Source of the DNA: Nocardia sp.
GTDB taxonomy: Bacteria > Actinomycetota > Actinomycetes > Mycobacteriales > Mycobacteriaceae
Length of the DNA stretch: 38,483 nucleotides
NCBI GenBank assembly: GCA_017354515.1
Contig: JAFMQT010000001.1
Span: 1 to 38,483, forward strand
Reading direction: 5' to 3'
A program made the translations under genes and the position numbers. Under the pieces are notes generated by a model. That model was not told the origin of the DNA. It ran no database searches and was given only the letters and a program-made list of their open reading frames with translations. Shown in pieces: positions 36,301 to 38,483 of the stretch (the stretch's first letter is position 1; every line of letters begins with the position of its first letter).

Positions 36301-38483
36301 GACGACCGGCCGATATACAGCGAACAGACCGTCCGTCGCTCCTCGTCTCCAGACCTCACGGACAGCTTCGTCGAGCTCTGATGTCCGGTGCTGTTGTATC
36401 CAGGACAGTGACCGGCCTCGCATATTGTCCACAGCGCGCCTGCTCCGAGCGTCGAACAATTCTGCCAGCGACTTTTTGGTGTTGGGAATGAATTTGATCA
36501 CTTGCCGGAGACTGTCGACCTGCTTCTTCGACCGTCCGAAATAGCTGGCGACCACAACCAACGGTTGTTCACCTAATGCCATATCTGCAAGTTGAATATT
36601 TCCGTGTCGACGGTTTCGGGCCACTTGTTCGACCACCACCGGGGAGCCTGCAATGTCAATCCACCGCCGGTACTGCTCCAGGATTTCATGAACCGCCTGC
36701 CGCTCCTGCGATGACCCGACGCGCGCATAGGCATACCTCCAGAAACGAATGCTGATCTGCGGATTCACCTTGAGCTGCGCAGGATGGACAACGAACTTCC
36801 AAACAGCCGTCCCGAAGGTACTGTCGGGAATTTCTGCTGAGTCCCGAATTCGGCGCAGATCCTCGAGCGAAGGAGTCATTGCACCTGACTCAATTTTTGA
36901 ATAGTTCGTCTCCCTGACGCTGCCGCGGAAGCTCTTCTTGGTTGACCTCCTAACCAGCACTCGATACGACTCGAGCCAACGGGCAATAGTTTCATGTACC
37001 CTGGGGTCGCCGCTAATGACACGAGATATGTACGCACGCTGTTTCCGATTACTACCACCAAGCGCCGCATAGTGATCGACAATTGATTCGACCACGCCCG
37101 CGGACAACCGCGTCCCCGTGAGTATCGTACGCAGATCATCCGGCGATACCGACGGCCCTTCACCGTACACCAATGACCGCAGTTGACTATGACAATGCAT
37201 TGGGCTTCCTGGGACAATCAAGCTTGCCAGAATTCGTTCAAGTCGTTGCTTTTCCGCATCGGTCGAATCGGACTCGTAAACCATCCGTTCGAGCATTTCC
37301 CGATCGCTTTCCGACAGCGAGTCCAACTCCTCGATGAGTCGTTCCGGTGACAGTCCGCGCAGTCTACGCGCGAAACTGGGATACTCTCGGGCCATCAAAC
37401 GGACCCACTGCATCATCTCGATGTCACCTGCATGGCGTGCGAAAACCTCCCGCCTCGCTTGAGTGACCCATTGCGTGAACAGAGACCCGGGCGACTCTTC
37501 GCCGAACGGCGGTGATTGCACCAGGCGAGTACGAAGCCGCCGCAATACCAGACGAGTCAGCCAACTCACCAATTCGATATCGGAGACTGAATCCCACAGC
37601 GTCCAATAGATATGGGTGCCAACGCGATCGAACAATATGCCCCGATCGCGTCCGCGACCACGGCGTGCTCCGCGTACCAGCCGGTCCAACTCGTCCGCGT
37701 CGAACCCGAATATCGCTGGGCGATCCGTACGACGACCGTATTCGGGCTCTTGCGCCGCGTAGTCACGCCGCCCCGCACCAGCGCCCCCCGGGGTATCCGG
37801 TCGGGGTGCGGTGTCCGGCTCCGGGTGATCCGACATCGGATCTTGCGGTTCATCGCCCGATGGCTCCCCCTCCTGGAGGAGGTTACTTTTGTTGTCTGGC
37901 AATGTATCTGGCGCATCGCGGGACTCTGTTTCGACATGAGATAGGACCGGGCCGGGCGGGGGCGGGCGGGGAACGTCGGGGACCGGGTCCTCAGGTTCGG
38001 CTACATGTTCCGCCGGAACATGTGCTGGTTCATCGGCTTTCGACAACGCTTCGATGTCACCGGAGGGTTCCAGCTCGGGTTCTGGTGCGGGCGCTGAATT
38101 GCTTTCGGATTCGGCTTCCGAGTCGGGGTCGGACTGTTCGGGCAGTTCGGACCGTTCCGCGAGTTGCGCCCGCGATCTGCGCCGGCTCCACAACTGGTGG
38201 ATCACGCTACCGCCGGCGACAGCGAGCGATGCCGCAGCAATCGGTACCCCCGCTGGCGCCATCGAGGCATGCGCAAGCAGTGCACCACCCACCAGCCCGC
38301 CGATAGCTTTGAAACCGAAGTTCCCCATGCCTGCGATCACGCGGATCTCGTTGTACATGCCCGTGGGCAGCGCCCGATTCTCACGCTCGCCCAGGCCTAC
38401 ACAGGCCGCCTCGCCGAGAAAGGCTCCGGCGGCGAATCCACCTACGGCGATCCACGGGTTGCTGGTCGCCATCAGCATGGTGG
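27319..38483 (-). CDS. Giant modular polymorphic effector (5' end beyond window, at least 3,719 residues)
   Basis: One unbroken frame fills the right 11.2 kb; the first visible ATG is at 38478, but the frame is open to the window edge and the export domain is probably upstream. Numbers from that ATG: glycine-rich hydrophobic segment 1-92; acidic linker 108-235; helical modules 357-665 and 793-1103, a duplication; linker 1110-1203; beta-rich region 1204-1980, perhaps degenerate ATPase-like repeats; linker 2009-2067; M14 carboxypeptidase-like domain 2065-2330 with zinc motif HPNE (His2140); GNAT-like 2690-2830; PP2C-like 2925-3124 without its full metal site; HATPase-like 3145-3222; linker 3280-3380; alpha/beta hydrolase 3384-3719 with Ser3497 in GRSGGG and GAGHFDAM. 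Linkers repeat GAGRR with PWSS or similar. Known giants of this kind in Nocardia are type VII exported; function of this one is inferred. Confidence 0.85.
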   Translation of the reverse strand, partial: TMLMATSNPWIAVGGFAAGAFLGEAACVGLGERENRALPTGMYNEIRVIAGMGNFGFKAIGGLVGGALLAHASMAPAGVPIAAASLAVAGGSVIHQLWSRRRSRAQLAERSELPEQSDPDSEAESESNSAPAPEPELEPSGDIEALSKADEPAHVPAEHVAEPEDPVPDVPRPPPPGPVLSHVETESRDAPDTLPDNKSNLLQEGEPSGDEPQDPMSDHPEPDTAPRPDTPGGAGAGRRDYAAQEPEYGRRTDRPAIFGFDADELDRLVRGARRGRGRDRGILFDRVGTHIYWTLWDSVSDIELVSWLTRLVLRRLRTRLVQSPPFGEESPGSLFTQWVTQARREVFARHAGDIEMMQWVRLMAREYPSFARRLRGLSPERLIEELDSLSESDREMLERMVYESDSTDAEKQRLERILASLIVPGSPMHCHSQLRSLVYGEGPSVSPDDLRTILTGTRLSAGVVESIVDHYAALGGSNRKQRAYISRVISGDPRVHETIARWLESYRVLVRRSTKKSFRGSVRETNYSKIESGAMTPSLEDLRRIRDSAEIPDSTFGTAVWKFVVHPAQLKVNPQISIRFWRYAYARVGSSQERQAVHEILEQYRRWIDIAGSPVVVEQVARNRRHGNIQLADMALGEQPLVVVASYFGRSKKQVDSLRQVIKFIPNTKKSLAELFDARSRRAVDNMRGRSLSWIQQHRTSELDEAVREVWRRGATDGLFAVYRPVVETELIELEMDDSRVGALAERALRRARDGLRSAATITEGEFVETFERCLVAALSDVVVEYRSEAEKTWLIIRAAAAHPEIARKIADQTPEQILSRFDRLSRPERDALSSYEDEKVTAFAETQVRVRALGLLAESSAKDIAFVQLGLLARGLREPMGSEELGNALAAVDLPDDYIGPIVRNYSEFPEAGDKLEYIARVLAADPADYTTVGQWLRAYRILAARETGKNFGGPLPAPRIERWEAGQGMPTLASLRIIRDENGIPESIFDKAVNAYLIRPGQLNVASDHTDVFWKFVHTLAGTVDETEARKEIFRIYADEVRAARTKTKAGLAAGMSRIPERRGEEGLFALAMGDRPVTTIATELDLSLDGARYLYHAICYGAGLLDSPDPSRHIDDRPGGEDTTGPDRTVSATPTGSASHAPEVLPDNEINGLSASKLERPGNDAQDLMSDHSDSELGPRPDGPPAAGAGRRRMTPWSSDAAGISRAVPRFLNQSSLPHRRFGLPWARGRRRPPEIPPELRGRDIPWTPAPYLPDDLTGDIDHMVAAATREWRWRDYYRGWVDRQTLARAAVVAATAVAYPDIPPDKPAVLRLWVDPDPAVRELHLVVVGADFESVAEVTISDDTVKVEARIAADRKANQPKAQEYLTNALTQLTSVVSAAARGVGTTNRDTSDAVERLAQAIIESGTDPPGVDPKTGRKQTGVHQKVIATLDGVGDDSCMLRVNIAEQPDGPSLSMLHEGPLDQALTTGEIGALERIYGGDRSRIWAHWARDAGNPRQPFLSVRARGARRVSVSRRPVADGASSGGSFAAATVSAAESLWKDLVPWAGERDLDDLRTSALVLAQRTGPAADAVVTMTTRHDSAQRSSHVAVTITMVSRVGSDVQVHSESVRLRRGDVQKIAVHFAADDDPHRTADRLWRTAFGTAVLDGDAVERRQIVSAVEQLTPKYGSGSIELSAPGVAAPRIVNGRRRPTQFFLTVSGENGQAIQLAFNVPSTSDHGEMIGSARLLESDHDAAGISAAARVVAGDLVPDPTGLVGVLLASRSPARPANTIEWRIDLAEHRETHGYSEDYEFAVRLPGSTQLRVTVPIGPPIVGRPVNSCQAHWDIGADRARTLHQIREFLAYAIPGDPDLATSAMAAIAQSWVDYGDRNSPVGLAKLRVAYERVGTVIRVELPVGTDNSTRIGPSTVTVAVQRPVDGRVAEQQVHAFRVGNHWRLLRLFGDRSGWQVADDDLGQTRDLVRKFSGWSDTTPDELVDRIARELNAEHRLVSTDIVIGSATAQLSGSRSDESVESDPSARGGRHDDEPTTEDSTGRDAATGPSGAGKRRGNPNAAGSGRRGDPWAEHVERAVSGLGDRPLTVDELSSYAAQLAEDNPGVCELVQVGTARDGRTPLQMLVVGADREDAPTTLAYGGVHPNEPWASGTVQALMDFAVSDPVARQRRWCILLSLEPVAMKRAEGWADCVPLRTEDAIRTIYRGHRDEQAEFGFDGTPIYPEIVALLDIIEKYKPNRIHPLHNTAVEYPCVGVTSDDIPDIVDVVTGAVAKSPHPPADRIGEFSEFGPRLGDGVFLFDAQWPWRLIADHARRTGAPDATLVLIEGLMWHATIDPQHTFAQSIAIAAPILDALTDLAAKLPTLPDSDMSRAAEHALDIAKRIAAAWRDTPDLAAPTVNGEYAYLMPLRAAGMMWRLSNELIDAGQGTPDILQAQAGLDRLITEQSAAFDAAFGIQPANLAETVAFQLETIIGTSLRPEDARIDDDAAEADSALEQSPGADTFDDLTGESSSTTVPFDISGDTWHDHPEDLASDEDERRALQTLLAGVVGVDLADTAVRLTLRLAAALSNDSASTPSVRVTVGDDAGTDLPEVTVAVSGLPRAGVPDVNFIVDCATRALQASGFLWGAAPVGSAGEISVWFRVAVSETATTRSPPPPDLGEQRESVTHLPALDRLIAEGVAITDHRWPGDDVWARMDDWLRRRLTPIESRSFDRFRVRLTDVEFLRGGLRYDPNEGVYIAAEVVDPAGTVVGGLTRFAFVDSVGRIRVWEFDTGAAASAEFQRDFEPVMRRWYSRSGVASVFVAADPEDPDESVAAATLVRAGFELNMDPRYLAESLWGFDQAVDRLNRLLYLSDREQTWLADLRARFAGPVQQFPRLREILEYTSGDLRFGEYLMSQWIVFHGELVLGSGREPVQAEGPGVGAYPESLWVGRYAADEPVTHTSVVRHFEQSASVLVVANSNDGIEDADGWSITRVHDRVESALLADRDPVAAIENALAEFRSNLTDPTGWNLCVAVVTPVQIVYTTAGRGALFSAGGGEGAKILSGPEQVPLHDARVRRLFNFGATVGAESRGRRMVVACTDGSAQSAAGIDAAADVAADLRDLAQMAVEQIQNTPEGQRVAPGVAVALAQPHAAPPRPAHTPRHLLWAEAASDDPETLTELIETAGRVWGIGLERARVDAMAFALRQVVTVLFRHRVQHVTVNPSLIDEPGRGRRGQAILHYEGWSKQAAIAPTVSAALRGQHASEPLFDDMEEDQVRLTISFDGSGAIDAPPFVPDFDERDGGAAGPTAAGAGRRQWKTPWSSETTAAESSGPQTSEVVDSAPPSLGKRNDGGGGARDAGGRDGQGNNVDAGQRGDSLDRSIDSGTAPKPLTGSNSGFGAGITLGGKFGEFPPPEDFRVDLGNGRWLQCREHGPKTGRVVIQAHGRPGSHTETADSRLLWELGDDDDPRKGIRLITWSRPGYGGTPIWQARTADGAEWIKAILRNREVSEAAGVGRSGGGQYLAAAMADPDSPITKGALLVAGPGPELRGRLRGVVKNEFLHGSHRSNLPSVVKAYRDDPDNFNIIHGGIEYSQNDLEILAENHEMLRETFVSATQPRSDGHDSAIGWILDGRRSGSRWGFNVGDIHRPTLLWNTVGDKFNPDNIANLWHREIVNAPCWSYVVTDGAGHFDAMQIKPAVYAWLTDRQHLLRFDIPETPPNSHIETTTAEWSSLRLPMFD
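27320..28330 (-). other. C-terminal alpha/beta hydrolase domain of the giant effector
   Basis: About residues 3384-3719. HGRPGSHTET is the oxyanion-hole region, GVGRSGGGQYL the nucleophile elbow (Ser3497), VGDKFNPDN holds the probable acid, and GAGHFDAM the catalytic His. SRPGYGGT resembles the S-x-P-G-x-G segment of hydrolases of the lipase/haloperoxidase type. As the last domain it is likely the payload of the effector; substrate unknown. Confidence 0.8.
28567..28626 (-). other. Linker 4 GAGRR...PWSS motif of the giant effector
   Basis: TAAGAGRRQWKTPWSS (about residues 3285-3304) sits between the HATPase-like part and the C-terminal hydrolase, followed by a Gly/Asp/Arg-rich disordered stretch. 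Confidence 0.8.
31500..32285 (-). other. M14 carboxypeptidase-like domain in the giant effector
   Basis: About residues 2065-2327. GGVHPNEPWASG carries the HxxE zinc pair (His2140, Glu2143); HPLHNTAVEYP about 95 residues later supplies a plausible third ligand; ATLVLIEG is where M14 enzymes have the catalytic Glu. The N-terminal part ELVQVGTARDGRTPLQMLVVG is typical of M14 (G-x-S/A-x-x-G-R-x-P). M14 enzymes cut C-terminal residues or amide bonds of peptides; substrate here unknown. Confidence 0.75.
32278..32360 (-). other. Linker 3 with GAGKRR and GSGRR motifs of the giant effector
   Basis: GPSGAGKRRGNPNAAGSGRR followed by GDPW (about residues 2040-2067) directly precedes the M14-like domain. 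Two variants of the boundary motif stand in tandem. Confidence 0.75.
34870..35075 (-). repeat. Linker 2 of the giant effector, second copy of a duplicated ~55-residue linker
   Basis: APEVLPDNEINGL, then AQDLMSDHSDSELGPRPDG and PAAGAGRRRMTPWSS. It matches linker 1 at 37757-37925 in order and residues (APDTLPDN, PQDPMSDHPEPDTAPRPD, GGAGAGRR), and the DNA is visibly similar. This shows that a linker plus helical module was copied as a unit. Confidence 0.85.
35165..36105 (-). repeat. Second copy of the ~310-residue helical module with XRE-like turn
   Basis: About residues 793-1103. Shares with the first copy (36470-37410) the series W-L-x-x-Y-R, x-K-x-F-x-G, the turn RIERWEAGQGMPTLASLRII (about 960-980), IP-x-x-x-F, P-x-Q-L and a closing helix-turn GDRPVTTIATELDLSLDGAR. 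Diverged to well under half identity. Confidence 0.8.
36470..37410 (-). repeat. First copy of the ~310-residue helical module with XRE-like turn
   Basis: About residues 357-665. Contains NYSKIESGAMTPSLEDLRRI (524-543), which reads like the recognition half of an XRE helix-turn-helix, and a later GEQPLVVVASYFGRSKKQVDSL, which reads like a second helix-turn-helix. Aligned by eye with the second copy. Confidence 0.8.
37757..37925 (-). repeat. Linker 1 of the giant effector, first copy of the duplicated linker
   Basis: APDTLPDNKSNLL, PQDPMSDHPEPDTAPRPD, GGAGAGRRDYAAQ (about residues 187-240). It follows a longer acidic, Pro-rich, Ser/Glu-rich stretch typical of disordered linkers in exported toxins. 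Confidence 0.85.

Noticed and set aside
23238..38483. Mobile element carrying the toxin island
   Set aside because: No transposase, integrase, tRNA attachment site or flanking direct repeat could be seen; the right border is outside the window.

Overview
The window reads as chromosome of a high-GC actinomycete of the order Mycobacteriales, most likely a Nocardia or close relative. Evidence: GC-rich coding with many GTG starts; the conserved block hpt-tilS-Zincin_2 protease-dacB facing a divergent ppa, in the order known from Mycobacterium and Nocardia; an actinobacterial SAM-IV riboswitch; and type VII (WXG100-like) secretion substrates. No rRNA, tRNA, CRISPR array, transposase or integrase was recognised.

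Positions 1-9.2 kb hold the 5' 742 codons of ftsH (minus strand, 3' end beyond the left edge), a PH-like protein, a DUF1266 protein, a small DUF2277 protein, an overlapping aldehyde dehydrogenase/SDR pair and a LysR regulator, then a 371-bp gene-free AT-richer stretch. Positions 8.6-13.6 kb are the housekeeping cluster: hpt, tilS (overlapping the protease gene by 4 nt), the HEVTH protease and the D-Ala-D-Ala carboxypeptidase dacB on the minus strand, with ppa divergent. Positions 13.7-20.1 kb are mixed metabolism: a dienoyl-CoA isomerase-like crotonase, a flavin reductase, a SAM-IV riboswitch ahead of a SufS-like PLP enzyme, a DUF2752 membrane protein with a small partner, a decayed TetR start, an SDR, an alpha/beta hydrolase and a small secreted charged protein ending at a perfect 32-bp palindromic terminator.

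Positions 20.1-23.2 kb carry a tightly overlapping operon on the minus strand (XRE regulator with helical repeats, then a SLOG-like nucleotide-binding protein, then a GNAT acetyltransferase) and a divergent resolvase-like small gene. The shared promoter region holds helically phased TTCCCAC repeats.

Positions 23.3-38.5 kb look like a type VII effector (polymorphic toxin) island. A WXG100-like partner overlaps a WXG toxin that carries a Cys/His papain-like segment, and the toxin's 3' end lies antisense to a fragment resembling DUF6301. A small protein follows, then a toxin with a kinase-fold catalytic signature. On the opposite strand, over 11 kb is one open frame: a modular protein of at least 3,719 residues with a hydrophobic segment, two copies of a ~310-residue helical module containing an XRE-like turn, beta-rich degenerate modules, an M14 carboxypeptidase-like domain, GNAT-like and PP2C-like segments, and a C-terminal alpha/beta hydrolase. 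Its modules are separated by acidic linkers that repeat a GAGRR...PWSS signature. This giant protein, with its repeated boundary motif, is the most unusual content of the window.
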